Assembly: GCA_964501335.1 (NCBI GenBank)
Contig: CAZCTC010000039.1
Coordinates: 9,491-73,490, forward strand
Source of the DNA: CAZCTC01 sp964501335
GTDB taxonomy: Bacteria; Chloroflexota; Anaerolineae; B4-G1; SLSP01
DNA length: 64,000 bases
Reading direction: 5' to 3'
Part shown: positions 27,399 to 36,725 of the stretch, in pieces
Layout of the letters: each line of letters starts with the position of its first letter
Position numbering within the stretch: position 1 is the first letter of the stretch
Position numbers and translations under genes: made by a program
Notes under the pieces: generated by a model
The model's database searches: none
The model's input: the letters and a program-made list of their open reading frames with translations, nothing else
What the model was told of the DNA's origin: nothing

Positions 27399-28388
27399 AT
27401 GGCGTCGGAACTACCGAAAAGCCTGAAAACCACGGGGATCCGCCCCGTGGACCCATGGAACGATCTGACTGCGGTCATTGATCTGATCGAACTGGGATTC
27501 CGCGAGGAATTAGATCCCCAGGGCCACAAAATGATCTCTGTGATGCGTAAAATGGCACGCCGCCATTTTTGGACTCGCCTGTTCTGGGAAACCCCTACCG
27601 GTCCCGCAGGTTTTGTCTGGATAGAAAATGGTCGCATCATCGGCAACCTTTCCCTGCGCCGCGCCCAGGCCCGCCATATCAGCGGCTGGATGATCGGCAA
27701 TGTCGTCGTCCATCCCGACTTCCGCGGGCGAGGCATTGGCCGCGCCCTGATGAATGCCGCAATGGAAACCATCGAGGAACAAAATGGCCGGTGGGTGGGC
27801 CTGGAAGTCCGGGCCGATAATGATCCCGCCCGCCATCTTTATGAAAGTCTCCGTTTCGAAAAAGTCGGCCAGACGGAACACCTGATCCGGCCGGTGCAAC
27901 TTCCCTGGCCCAATCCGGCCGACTGGCCCTCCCCGGCTCCCGCCGATTCCTGGAAAACGGCCCGTTCCGATCAAATGCGCATCTGGCTCAATCTGGCCGA
28001 TGCCGTCTATGGCTTTCAACAGGTCGAAATTTTGGAAATTCGTCATCAGAACTATTCATTCGGCGAATTTGAACGCACGCTGGATTTGTGGCTACAGGGA
28101 GAACGGGAAGCGGCCTGGCTCTGGGGAAAAGATTCTCCCCGGCTGGGCGTGGTGATCCGCACCGATGTTCGCTACCGCTTTTATACCTGGGAATTATTGA
28201 TCCATCCTCAAAGCGGAGAATTCGGCATTCAGATGGCCGTCACGCGCGCCTTGCAAGGAATGAATCGCCGCCCGACCTGGCCGGTCATCACCATGGTCCC
28301 CTCCCATGCCCTGCTGCGACAATATCTGGAAAAGCTGGGGTTCCAGCATCACCGCTCTTTGATCCAGATGCAGCGCAACATGGATTGA
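27399..28388 (+). CDS. GNAT-family N-acetyltransferase
   Basis: The product has 329 residues. The N-terminal half is a complete GNAT domain (about 1-160) with the acetyl-CoA loop VVHPDFRGRGIGRALM and the later NDPARHLYESLRFEKVG. The C-terminal half (about 185-329) is less typical but ends ALLRQYLEKLGFQHHRSLIQM, which looks like a second, degenerate GNAT fold. The acceptor is unknown. GAGGGGG precedes the ATG. The gene is monocistronic on the plus strand and is closed by a perfect bidirectional terminator. Confidence 0.82.
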   Translation: MASELPKSLKTTGIRPVDPWNDLTAVIDLIELGFREELDPQGHKMISVMRKMARRHFWTRLFWETPTGPAGFVWIENGRIIGNLSLRRAQARHISGWMIGNVVVHPDFRGRGIGRALMNAAMETIEEQNGRWVGLEVRADNDPARHLYESLRFEKVGQTEHLIRPVQLPWPNPADWPSPAPADSWKTARSDQMRIWLNLADAVYGFQQVEILEIRHQNYSFGEFERTLDLWLQGEREAAWLWGKDSPRLGVVIRTDVRYRFYTWELLIHPQSGEFGIQMAVTRALQGMNRRPTWPVITMVPSHALLRQYLEKLGFQHHRSLIQMQRNMD

Positions 28389-28442
28389 AAATTTTTTATT
28401 CATTTTTCCAGTTCTTGTTTTCCGGGCCTATCGCACACATAC

Positions 28443-28476
28443 AAAAATCACCCGCCTTTCCAGGCGGGTGATTTTT
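28443..28476. terminator. Bidirectional terminator between the GNAT and flippase-like genes
   Basis: Perfect 15-bp arms AAAAATCACCCGCCT / AGGCGGGTGATTTTT with a TTCC loop give a U-tract on both strands, between two convergent genes. Confidence 0.88.
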
Positions 28477-28488
28477 GCAGTATTTCTC

Positions 28489-29490
28489 TCAGGCTCGCTC
28501 GCTCGAAGCCACCGACCGGATATCGGTCAGCGTCATCCCTTCGCGGAAGAAAAAGACCAATCCCAGCAATACCACCGGCAACCACAACAGCGCATGCAGA
28601 ACCAGAATGTAACCGCCGGCAGCCGTGGCATCAGCCCCCAATTCGACCAGGATCTTCACCCCGGTCTCAAAGGTCCCCACATAGCCCGGCAGAGAAGGCA
28701 GAGCTGTCAACAAATTGATCGAACCGCCCATCAACAAAATCGCCGGATAAGAAAGATGCAAGGCCGGGAAAGCTTGCGCCACCAGCCAGTACTTGCCCAA
28801 TTCCAACAACCAGACCACCACGGTCAGACCAAAGGTCCCCAACACGTCGCCCAGACTGCGAAAAACCTGCAATCCCTCAATCACCCCATCGATCAGTTTC
28901 AACAATGGCGGCCGGAAACGGACCGGGATCAGACGATTGATAAACCATTCAGCTAACCGGCGCAATAGATCCGGCCGAGAGGCCAGAAGGAGAAAAGCCA
29001 CCAACGCAGTCAAAAAGACAACGCTGCCGATCGTTCCTGCCTGATGGACCAACGCATTGTCCAACGGAATCAGAGCCAGCCCGACAATCACGAACAAAAC
29101 CATCGTCAACCCGTCAAACAACCGTTCCACCACAGCTGTAGTAAACGTCGTGCCCAGATTGACCCCTTCCTTACGCCACAACACATAAGCCCGTAACAAC
29201 TCGCCCAATCGGAAGGGAAAAAGGTCATTGCCCATATAACCGATCACCATGATCGGGAAAAGCCGGGTTCCCGTCATCCGTTTGGAAGAGCGCAACAGAT
29301 AGGCCCAGCGCCAGGAACGCACCCACACCGACACAAAATAGATCAAAACACCCGGAATCACCCAGCCATAATTGGCCGTACGAATTGCATCCCAGACCTT
29401 ATCCAGCTCCAGCGCCCCCAGAGAAAACCAGAGGAAAGCCAGACTGATCAAAATCCCCACCCCGAAAACCAGCCAGCGTTGTTTTTTCAT
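28489..29490 (-). CDS. Flippase-like membrane protein (LPG synthase TM / YbhN family)
   Basis: A 333-residue protein with about eight membrane helices, of the family that includes the flippase part of MprF and YbhN/UPF0104. Typical segments are FVSVWVRSWRWAYLLRSSKR, GYMGNDLFPFRLGELLRAYV and LPGYVGTFETGVKILVELG. The last matches the conserved GxxGxxE-type loop of the family. Members move or handle phospholipids or polyprenyl-linked sugars; the substrate here cannot be told. It lies downstream of rlmB on the same strand with a 22-bp gap. Confidence 0.82.
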   Translation of the reverse strand: MKKQRWLVFGVGILISLAFLWFSLGALELDKVWDAIRTANYGWVIPGVLIYFVSVWVRSWRWAYLLRSSKRMTGTRLFPIMVIGYMGNDLFPFRLGELLRAYVLWRKEGVNLGTTFTTAVVERLFDGLTMVLFVIVGLALIPLDNALVHQAGTIGSVVFLTALVAFLLLASRPDLLRRLAEWFINRLIPVRFRPPLLKLIDGVIEGLQVFRSLGDVLGTFGLTVVVWLLELGKYWLVAQAFPALHLSYPAILLMGGSINLLTALPSLPGYVGTFETGVKILVELGADATAAGGYILVLHALLWLPVVLLGLVFFFREGMTLTDIRSVASSERA

Positions 29491-29512
29491 CTGAATCTTT
29501 ACAGTCCCTTAA

Positions 29513-30259
29513 TTATTTTACACTTCGCTGGCGCAGAATCTCGTACAGCATAATCGAACCGGCCACCGCAGCATTCAAAGAATTGATCTTCCCATGCATC
29601 GGCAACACCATCAACCAGTCGCACCGCTCACGCACCAGTCGGCGCAGCCCTTCTCCTTCGCTTCCCACCACCATCGCCAACGGAACGCGCAAATCCACGT
29701 CGGTATAAGGCTTGGCACCGTACATATCTTCCAATCCGGCAATCCAGATATCCGCCCCCTTAAGCCGCTCCATCGTCTGCACCAGATTCGTCACCTGAGT
29801 GACCAGCAAATGCTCGGCGGCCCCGGAAGAGACATTCACCGCCGACGGCGTAATGCCCGCCGCCCGCCGCTCTTGAATAACCACCCCATGAACCCCGGCC
29901 GCCTCCGCCGTTCGCATCAGGCTGCCGAGATTGTGAATATCCTGGATCAGATCCAGCAACAACAACAACGGCGGTTCCTGCCGCTCTTTCGCCAGAGCCA
30001 GCATATCCTCCAAAGAAGCATACGGATACCCCGAAGCCTCCAAAGCCACGCCTTGATGTTCATCGTTGCCCACATTGCGCGCCATCTCATTGCGCGAAAC
30101 ATTAGCTATCGAAATCCGACGCTGCTGCGCCAGTTCGGTGATTTCATCCAGAATGGGGGCATTCACCACCCCCTCCGCCAGCATCAAACGGAAAAATTGA
30201 CGGCGATTCGCTCGCAAAGACTCGCGTACCGCCTGACGCCCATAAATGATTTCTCGCAT
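29513..30259 (-). CDS. rlmB: 23S rRNA (guanosine-2'-O)-methyltransferase, TrmH/SpoU family
   Basis: The 248-residue protein has an N-terminal L30e-like RNA-binding domain (about 1-75, IIYGRQAVRESLRANRR) and a SPOUT methyltransferase domain. The SPOUT motifs are DLIQDIHNLGSLMRTAEAAG (motif 1, catalytic Arg), MVVGSEGEGLRRLVRERC (motif 2) and PMHGKINSLNAAVAGSIMLY (motif 3, trefoil knot). This is the layout of RlmB, which methylates G2251 of the P-loop in 23S rRNA. It is often found beside cysS, as here with a 10-bp gap. Confidence 0.9.
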   Translation of the reverse strand: MREIIYGRQAVRESLRANRRQFFRLMLAEGVVNAPILDEITELAQQRRISIANVSRNEMARNVGNDEHQGVALEASGYPYASLEDMLALAKERQEPPLLLLLDLIQDIHNLGSLMRTAEAAGVHGVVIQERRAAGITPSAVNVSSGAAEHLLVTQVTNLVQTMERLKGADIWIAGLEDMYGAKPYTDVDLRVPLAMVVGSEGEGLRRLVRERCDWLMVLPMHGKINSLNAAVAGSIMLYEILRQRSVK

Positions 30260-30269
30260 AATCTACTCC

Positions 30270-31721
30270 TCAAGCCAATCGCCAGGTTGATCCCGAAGGA
30301 CCGTCTTCTACCATCACCCCAATCGCAGCCAACCGATCCCGAATGTCGTCGGCCCGCTGCCATTCCCGTGCCGCCCGAAATTCCTGGCGCATTTCCAACA
30401 ATAAACGCACCACATTGTCCAGGACCTGACCGCCGGCCTCCACCGCTTCCAGTTTGTCGGGTAAAATGCCCAACACTTTGCCGGCCGTGTCCCGGAAAAT
30501 TCGATCCATCGCGGCCAGCGTTCCGGCCCGGGCATTGCTGTTTTGATCCAGCTGCCGATTGACCTCACGGATAAAGTCAAACAGCACCGCCATCGCTTTC
30601 GGCGTATTGAAATCCTCATCCATCGCCGCCTGGAAACTCTCCCGATACTCCTCAAGTGCCGTGACATCCGACAGCATGGCCGTCACCGCGGGCGGCGCGC
30701 CTTCCATACGGCTGCGCAGCTTACGCACGGTATTGTGCAACCGGCTGACCCCCTGCTCGGCCGCTTCGAGGGCATCCCGGGAAAAATCTACCGGCCCGCG
30801 ATAATGGCTGCTTAACACAAAATAACGGATCGCTTCCGGAGAATAGAGCTTTAAAGCATCCTTGATGGTGATAAAGTTGCCCATGCTCTTCCCCATGCGC
30901 ACCCCATTAACGGTCAGAGAACCGACTAAAAGCCAGTAATGGGCAAAATCTGAGCCGCCGCTGTGCGCTTCGGCCTGCGCCGATTCACACTCGTTATGCG
31001 GGAAAATGTTCTCCAACCCGCCGCCATGGACATCAAAGGGTTGGCTCAGATATTTGGTAGCCATCACCGAGCATTCAATATGCCAGCCCGGATACCCTTC
31101 TCCCCAGGGGCTCTTCCACCGCATCAAATGTTCCGGAGGGGCCTTTTTCCAGAGCGCAAAATCGGCCGGATGGCGCTTCTCTTCACGTACTTCGACCCGC
31201 GCCCCCGCTTCCATCTCTTCGACGACCCGATTCGCCAGTTTGCCGTACTCCGGGAATTTCTGAACCGAAAAATAGACATTCCCATCGACCTCATAGGCAT
31301 ACCCCTGCATCATCAGATCTTCGATCCATTCGATGATCTCCGGAATATGCCCGCTCGGACGCGGGGAAATGTTCGGGCGCAACACGCCCAGGGCATCCAT
31401 ATCCGCAAAATAGCTCGCGATATAGGACTCGACGATTTCCATCGGCTCCAACCGCTCCCGCCGGGCCCCCTTGAGGATCCGATCCTCTCCCGAATCCAGC
31501 AAATGCCCCACATCCGTCAGGTTACGCACATGCCGAACCTGATATCCCAGATATTTAAAATAACGCACCATGACATCCATCGAAATGTAAGTCTTGGCAT
31601 GGCCCAGATGGGAATGATCGTAAACCGTAGGGCCGCAAACATACATCTTCACCCGGCCCGGCTCAATGGGTTTAAATAACTCCAGCTGCCGCGTCATGTA
31701 ATTGTAGACTTGCAATGCCAT
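30270..31721 (-). CDS. cysS: Cysteinyl-tRNA synthetase
   Basis: A 483-residue class I synthetase. The HIGH motif is HSHLGH at 36-41 and the KMSKS motif appears as MGKS at 276-279. Zinc ligands correspond to Cys29, Cys217, His242 and Glu246. The anticodon-binding C-terminal helices (VTALEEYRESFQAAMDEDFN onwards) and the terminal WRLA are present, so the gene is full length. It charges tRNA-Cys in the cytoplasm. CGGAGG precedes the ATG. The gene is between the YacL-type gene (13 bp upstream) and rlmB, a common translation-related cluster. Confidence 0.95.
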   Translation of the reverse strand: MALQVYNYMTRQLELFKPIEPGRVKMYVCGPTVYDHSHLGHAKTYISMDVMVRYFKYLGYQVRHVRNLTDVGHLLDSGEDRILKGARRERLEPMEIVESYIASYFADMDALGVLRPNISPRPSGHIPEIIEWIEDLMMQGYAYEVDGNVYFSVQKFPEYGKLANRVVEEMEAGARVEVREEKRHPADFALWKKAPPEHLMRWKSPWGEGYPGWHIECSVMATKYLSQPFDVHGGGLENIFPHNECESAQAEAHSGGSDFAHYWLLVGSLTVNGVRMGKSMGNFITIKDALKLYSPEAIRYFVLSSHYRGPVDFSRDALEAAEQGVSRLHNTVRKLRSRMEGAPPAVTAMLSDVTALEEYRESFQAAMDEDFNTPKAMAVLFDFIREVNRQLDQNSNARAGTLAAMDRIFRDTAGKVLGILPDKLEAVEAGGQVLDNVVRLLLEMRQEFRAAREWQRADDIRDRLAAIGVMVEDGPSGSTWRLA

Positions 31722-31733
31722 ATTTCCTCCGAA

Positions 31734-32810
31734 TTAAGCGATCGGTGCCCCAATGTTCATCGGACGGGCAAAAATCATCCGACCGGCCGCCGTTTGCAAC
31801 ACCTTGCTCACGACAACCGGAATCGTCTGGCCGATCAAAGGCCGGCCTTCTTCAATGACCACCATCGTACCGTCATCCAGATATCCGACCCCTTGATCGG
31901 ACTCCTTGCCTTCCTGCATTACATAAATATCGAAAGCTTCTCCCGGCAACAAGACGGTCTTCACCGCATTCGCCAGTTCATTGACATTCAAGACCTTCAC
32001 GCCCTGCAAATCAGCAACCCGATTCAAATTGTAATCATTGGTCAAAATACTGGCTTCCAGTTTACGGGCCAGCGTGATTAACTTATCGTCGACCTCCCGC
32101 ACCCCTTCCACATCCACATCCGTAATCCGAACCACCACCGGGGAGTCTTCCTGAAGTTGCTTGAGGATTTCCAACCCCCGCCGGCCGCGATTGCGCCGTA
32201 ATGCATCGGGGGAATCGGCAATATGCTGTAATTCATTCAACACAAACAAAGGAATTACCAGCTCACCGGGAACAAAACCGGTCCGGCAAATATCGTAAAT
32301 CCGACCATCAATAATAACACTGGTATCAAGCAGGATCGGTCGGGTCGTCACAGATTCCGCCTTCGGGACTTCTTTCATCGGGAAAAAACGCTCGCGCAAA
32401 ATCTGGATGACATCGGGACGCATCATCGCCGTCATCACCCCCAGATAACCAAAAATGGCCGCCACTAAAAAGGGTAAAACCTGCCCAAACGGCGCCGGCA
32501 GCAAAGAAACCGGATAGGCGGTGATAGCCCCAAAGGCCAGCCCCAGAAATAACCCGATGATGGTCGAAAACAACATACTGGCCGGCAATTGCTGAATGGC
32601 ATGCCGGATCATACTGAAAGGACGCGTGGAAATCATCGGCGCAAGCATCACACCGACCGCACCAAACAACACGGTACAAACGAACATTGCGTAGGTAACA
32701 TAAGGGGACAAAACGGGGAACCATTCACCAGAGCGATTGCCGACACTGAAACCGACAGCAGCGAAAACCAATAACCCTACCAACCGCGCAATAATATCAG
32801 ACCTTTTCAT
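31734..32810 (-). CDS. PIN-TRAM membrane protein, YacL family
   Basis: The protein has 358 residues. Four N-terminal membrane helices (about 10-30, 36-60, 75-105, 112-132) are followed by a PIN ribonuclease domain beginning PILLDTSVIIDGRIYD. Its acidic residues recur in ADSPDALRRNRGRRGLE, VREVDDKLITLA and TNDYNLNRVA. A C-terminal TRAM domain (about 290-350, GVGYLDDGTMVVIEEGRPL) probably binds RNA. This is the YacL/MTCYC arrangement conserved in many Gram-positive and Chloroflexota genomes near cysS. RNase activity is likely from the intact acidic set but is not demonstrated. Confidence 0.9.
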   Translation of the reverse strand: MKRSDIIARLVGLLVFAAVGFSVGNRSGEWFPVLSPYVTYAMFVCTVLFGAVGVMLAPMISTRPFSMIRHAIQQLPASMLFSTIIGLFLGLAFGAITAYPVSLLPAPFGQVLPFLVAAIFGYLGVMTAMMRPDVIQILRERFFPMKEVPKAESVTTRPILLDTSVIIDGRIYDICRTGFVPGELVIPLFVLNELQHIADSPDALRRNRGRRGLEILKQLQEDSPVVVRITDVDVEGVREVDDKLITLARKLEASILTNDYNLNRVADLQGVKVLNVNELANAVKTVLLPGEAFDIYVMQEGKESDQGVGYLDDGTMVVIEEGRPLIGQTIPVVVSKVLQTAAGRMIFARPMNIGAPIA

Positions 32811-32911
32811 ACAAAATTCCTCCTGAATAACTGCCCAGTCCGCAACGAAATCGTCAATTCAAAAATCAAAAACGCTGCAAAACTGGTATTTTCCCGGCCC
32901 ACGGAGCCGGG

Positions 32912-32960
32912 AACGGTTTCATTTTATCATAATGGTATGATCGGTGCAAATGAAACCGTT
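32912..32960. repeat. Nested perfect inverted repeat in a divergent promoter region
   Basis: Outer arms AACGGTTTCATTT (32912-32924) and its exact complement (32948-32960) are 23 bp apart. Inside them ATCATA/TATGAT forms a second small hairpin. The structure lies 102 bp before the start of the yacL-type gene and could be an operator pair or a cruciform. Confidence 0.7.
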
Positions 32961-32982
32961 TAGATTGCATTAAAGCGCTCCC

Positions 32983-33031
32983 CCATCCCGCGCGTCGCTT
33001 CAAACCGGGCAATAGCCTGTTGCGGGACGCT
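32983..33031 (+). repeat. Dispersed hairpin-tail element, copy A (tail only)
   Basis: The stretch matches the tail of the dispersed family, with CCATCC, CGCGCGTCGCTT and a closing TTGCGGGACGCT. The hairpin normally in front of it is missing, so this is a 5'-truncated copy. Confidence 0.65.
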
Positions 33032-33180
33032 AAAAACCGACGGTAGTAGAAAAATACCCTGGAAAATCATAGCATTTGCATCTCAAGAGCGCTATAATTA
33101 GATAAATACAAACTGTTTAACCCTCATAAAGTTGTCGTTTGAATAAAATTCCCCCTTTAAAGTTGGAAAGGAGTCTGAAT

Positions 33181-33981
33181 ATGAAAAAATCACCTCGACA
33201 CCTGTGGCTTTTGATCCTGGGGCTGTTAAGCCTGGGATTCTACTTTGCGCAGCCTTTAGCCCTCAAAGGCAGCGACATTGTGTATAACTATTACACCTAC
33301 CTGCCGATCACGCGCACCCAGCCCCCCCTCCCCCCTGCCCTGACCGATCTCTTGAAAAATCCCGGCTTCGAAGGGATCACAACTCCCGGCGGCTACACGC
33401 ATGATACGTTCAACGGTACCCCTTATAATGAAATCCTCACCCCTGAAGGCTGGATCAGCTGGTGGGTAGAAGAACCCGATCCCTGGTATGGCCTCTCACG
33501 GCCGGAAGTTCGCCCCATCCCCAACCAGCCGCCTTATTCTGATCCCCCTAACCGGATTCACAGCGGAGACTATGCCGCCATGCACTTCACCGTCTGGAAA
33601 CCGCAACGGGCCGGTTTTTATCAACAAATTTCCAGTCTGCCCCCCAACTCCCTTGCCACTTTCTCAGCCTATGCCCATAGCTGGTCCTGCAACAATGATC
33701 CGCCCCCCGCCTTGACCTGCGGCGATCCCAACGGCTTCTGGTTTAAAGTGGGAATTGACCCGCAAGGAGGCACGGATCCACAGGCCGCTTCGGTAATCTG
33801 GAGTGATCCTTTTTATTATCGCGATACCTACGGCAAAGCAGGGCCCTTGCAAACCTGGGTCGGCGACAGCGGAACCATTACGGTTTTTCTCTCCGGGGAA
33901 GCGAAATGGGGCGTGAAACACAACGACGCCTACTGGGATGACGCCAGCCTGATCGTACAACCGCCCCGCGTAGAGCCTTAA
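33181..33981 (+). CDS. Small secreted protein with carbohydrate-binding-like domain
   Basis: The ATG at 33181 follows GGAAAGGAG and gives 266 residues; the frame opens further upstream at 33139 but without such a site. A signal peptide or anchor (HLWLLILGLLSLGFYFAQPL) is followed by YYTYLPITRTQPPLPP, close to the LPLVxR motif of the neighbouring adhesin. The main domain begins LLKNPGFEG, a common opening of galactose-binding-like CBM folds, and contains several Trp-rich strands. No catalytic residues were recognised. It is monocistronic and probably sits on the cell surface or is released. Confidence 0.65.
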   Translation: MKKSPRHLWLLILGLLSLGFYFAQPLALKGSDIVYNYYTYLPITRTQPPLPPALTDLLKNPGFEGITTPGGYTHDTFNGTPYNEILTPEGWISWWVEEPDPWYGLSRPEVRPIPNQPPYSDPPNRIHSGDYAAMHFTVWKPQRAGFYQQISSLPPNSLATFSAYAHSWSCNNDPPPALTCGDPNGFWFKVGIDPQGGTDPQAASVIWSDPFYYRDTYGKAGPLQTWVGDSGTITVFLSGEAKWGVKHNDAYWDDASLIVQPPRVEP

Positions 33982-34025
33982 AACCTTCTGAGGTTTAAGC
34001 GCGCCCCTTGCGGGGCGCGCTTAAA
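33981..34025 (+). terminator. Overlapping hairpins after the secreted-protein gene
   Basis: AAACCT-TCTG-AGGTTT (33981-33996) is followed by and overlaps TTTAAGCGCGCCCC / GGGGCGCGCTTAAA (33994-34025, TTGC loop). The two share three bases, so they compete. The GC-rich one is the probable terminator in the convergent gap before the adhesin gene, though the U-tract is short. Confidence 0.65.
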
Positions 34026-34085
34026 TTCATCTGCGGTTAACCTGACAAACAAGAGAAAAAATCCATACGGGTCGAAAATTGCCCG

Positions 34086-36725
34086 CTAATTGGCCTTATT
34101 CCTCAAAACCAACGGCAAATACAACTGATGGAGAACATGAGCTGTTCGCTGATTGTTCGTCAAAACAGAATCATCCATCCCCGCCGGCGGCTGGACCTCA
34201 ACTGTATTAAAAAGCCCCAGGCCTGACGGCGCCGTCCCCCATAACGTATAGGTGATCAGTCCATTGACGGGCAGCGTGACGGTATCCGAAAGCTTGCCCC
34301 CTCCCGAAGCCGTGCAGGCAGCCCCGGCCCCGGCCTCACAGACCCACAGCGCACCGGTCAATTGAGCCGGCAGCGTATTCGACACCAGCGCCCCCGCCAC
34401 GGAAATCGGGCCATAGTTGCCGACATTGACGGTATAGGTCAGGATCGAACCGCTGGGCGGCGATTGAATGCCAATCCACAGATCCGCCCAGGGAACAATA
34501 TTACCGCCCCCCGGTGGCAGGATCGGCCCCACACTCAACGGATTCTGCTGGTCACTGGAGACCTCAGCCAGATTACCGCCGATGACGCTCGCACTGCCGT
34601 CCACCGTCATCGTGAGGGTCCCGGTCCACTGCGCCCCCGGGCCCAACGTCCCCAGATTCCAGATCAACGGCTGAGTCCCTGTAAATCCAGCCGGAGCAGC
34701 CGACTCCAGAGCCAATCCCGCAGGCAACATATCCTGTACTCGCACGTTGGTTTGAGTGATGGTCGCGCTGGTATTGCTGATATGAATTGTATAACGCACC
34801 CGATCCCCCAAATGGAGTTCCCCGCCATTGAGATCTTCGGCCACCTTCTGAATCCCCACCCCAAACAAAATATTGCCGCCCCCCGCCGGCCAGACCGGAC
34901 CGATGCTTTGAGGATATTGTTGCTCGCTGGTCAAAAGAGCCAGATTGCCGCTGATCGCACTCGAAACGCCATCGGTCGTCATCGTCAAAATTCCGGTCCA
35001 GACAGCCCCGGGAGCTAAGGTGCCGATATCCCAGGTGAAAGCGTTGGTCGTACTGATGCCGGCAGGCGAAGCCCCCAGCAAAATCAGGCCCATCGGCAAC
35101 GCATCGACCAATGAAATATTGGTCTGCGAAAGCGTGGCGTGGGTATTGGTAACCCGCAGGGTATATCGGATAATATCGCCACTGTACAAAGGCATACCGT
35201 TGAGATCGTCGGCATCCTTGGTCATCACCAGCCCCCGCTCAACGACGCCGCTCCCTCCGGAAAAAATCGGGGAGGTCTGCTGCAAGGTATCCGAAGGGCA
35301 ACTCACCGCAGCAATATTGCCGCCGATCATGGTAGCTGTCGCCGCGGTGCTCATCGTGACAACCCCGGTCCACACCGCTCCCGCAGCCAACGTCCCCACA
35401 TTCCAGGTCAAAGCCGCCGATCCGGTATAACCGGCAGGTGCCGCTTCGATCAAATTCATGCCGGCGGGCAAGGTATCAGTCAGGATAATGTCCGTCATGC
35501 TGTCGGTCGGATTGGTATTCGTGACATACAACGTGTAGCGAATCCAATCCCGGGCATATAACGGGGCCCCATTGAGGTCTTCGGCCTTTTTGGAAAGCGC
35601 CAGTTCATTGGTCCCCACCACATTCACGGTAACAGTACCGGAAAAAACCGTGTAGGGATCTGACGCCAGGCCGCCATACTCGACCAGATACCCCCCCGTC
35701 GAATAATCCCCGGACCCTCCGGCATTCCCTAAATCGTTCCAGGCGCCGCGCGGACCGACCGTCGGCGTGTAAATCATATGGGCATAATCTTCATTGCCCC
35801 CGGAATTGTTCGGTTCAGCACTATTCCAGTTGGCGTAACGCCCCGATACCGGATTGCAGGGATTGGCTCCCGTACAGAAATTCGTCCCGGTTTCAGGACC
35901 GACAACCCATCGCCAGGTCCCTTCGGTGCCGGTATCATTGGCCCCAATCCAGGCCACCCCCCTCAACTGACTCGAGGCAAAAGCATTTTCTCCCGCCGAG
36001 GCCAGGGTAACCAGATACCCCTGTAACCCCAAATACCGCCTTCCCGCCGCCGCAGTCTCAGCATTTGACCAGGTGATGGCCGCAGCGCTGACATATTCAT
36101 AGAAATGCCCGGTGCCGGCATAATAAGAATTGGTACCGATCATAAAAGTGACGCTGCGGGATACCGTACTGGGATAATGGCTTAAATTATTGTAGGTAAT
36201 TTGCCGCATGAGGTTTTGATAAGTGGTAAGGGTTGCGGTCCCGGTCAGGGACATCACGCCGGAGATCGCATTGTAAGCCCAATTGATGGTGCCATAAGTG
36301 CCGCTGGTACCGCTCTGTCCGTAAACCCCCAAACGATCCTGCGCCGGGAGGAAACCGTTACCGATAGCAATGCTGGCACTATCCAGATTGACCTGCGTGG
36401 CCGTCGTAATCAAAAGGTTCGGCGCAATCAAGATAGGCGCGCTGCCCTCCGTGAAAGTGGTCTGCCCCGATGCGGACAAGACCGTGCCGCCGCTCCCGCC
36501 CTGCTGAACCGGAATCAAGGCCGGCTGCTCAAATTTTTCAGTGGAATAGTCGACCGAATTCGGGGCCGTAAGCCGCACAACCAGGGGCAACCATACTGAG
36601 GAATAGACAGAATTCAGTTCTTCACTGTGAGATAAAGATGCTGCTGCAATGTTCCCGGGAGCCCCCAACACACCCCAAAAGAGACTCAACAAAAGGAACC
36701 AACGCCCGATGTGCAATGCCTTCAT
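34086..36725 (-). CDS. Secreted surface protein: C-type lectin domain plus DUF11 repeats
   Basis: The ATG at 36725 has GGAGGAAG upstream and gives 879 residues; the longer frame from 36764 was rejected. A signal peptide (IGRWFLLLSLFWGVLGAPG) is followed by a cadherin-like/Calx-type stretch and a C-type lectin-like domain at about 215-355. The latter has SWSNAETAAA, WIGANDTGTEGTWRW, the EPN motif in NSAEPNNSGG and GAWNDLG. Four DUF11-type repeats follow, beginning KKAEDLNGAPLYARDWIRYT and recurring about every 110 residues; the last is degenerate. LPLVVR near the N-terminus and YLPLVLRNKAN at the C-terminus bracket the protein. An adhesin or surface-layer role is inferred. Confidence 0.8.
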   Translation of the reverse strand: MKALHIGRWFLLLSLFWGVLGAPGNIAAASLSHSEELNSVYSSVWLPLVVRLTAPNSVDYSTEKFEQPALIPVQQGGSGGTVLSASGQTTFTEGSAPILIAPNLLITTATQVNLDSASIAIGNGFLPAQDRLGVYGQSGTSGTYGTINWAYNAISGVMSLTGTATLTTYQNLMRQITYNNLSHYPSTVSRSVTFMIGTNSYYAGTGHFYEYVSAAAITWSNAETAAAGRRYLGLQGYLVTLASAGENAFASSQLRGVAWIGANDTGTEGTWRWVVGPETGTNFCTGANPCNPVSGRYANWNSAEPNNSGGNEDYAHMIYTPTVGPRGAWNDLGNAGGSGDYSTGGYLVEYGGLASDPYTVFSGTVTVNVVGTNELALSKKAEDLNGAPLYARDWIRYTLYVTNTNPTDSMTDIILTDTLPAGMNLIEAAPAGYTGSAALTWNVGTLAAGAVWTGVVTMSTAATATMIGGNIAAVSCPSDTLQQTSPIFSGGSGVVERGLVMTKDADDLNGMPLYSGDIIRYTLRVTNTHATLSQTNISLVDALPMGLILLGASPAGISTTNAFTWDIGTLAPGAVWTGILTMTTDGVSSAISGNLALLTSEQQYPQSIGPVWPAGGGNILFGVGIQKVAEDLNGGELHLGDRVRYTIHISNTSATITQTNVRVQDMLPAGLALESAAPAGFTGTQPLIWNLGTLGPGAQWTGTLTMTVDGSASVIGGNLAEVSSDQQNPLSVGPILPPGGGNIVPWADLWIGIQSPPSGSILTYTVNVGNYGPISVAGALVSNTLPAQLTGALWVCEAGAGAACTASGGGKLSDTVTLPVNGLITYTLWGTAPSGLGLFNTVEVQPPAGMDDSVLTNNQRTAHVLHQLYLPLVLRNKAN

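Larger units (their letters stand above)
32811..33180. other. Divergent intergenic region with inverted repeats and a repeat-family tail
   Basis: This 370-bp gap separates the divergent yacL-type and secreted-protein genes. It holds a short hairpin (TTCCCGGC/GCCGGGAA, 32891-32913), a nested inverted repeat (32912-32960) and a hairpin-less copy of the dispersed element's tail (32983-33031). TATAAT at 33093-33098 may be the -10 box of the plus-strand gene, but no good -35 box was seen. Confidence 0.6.
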
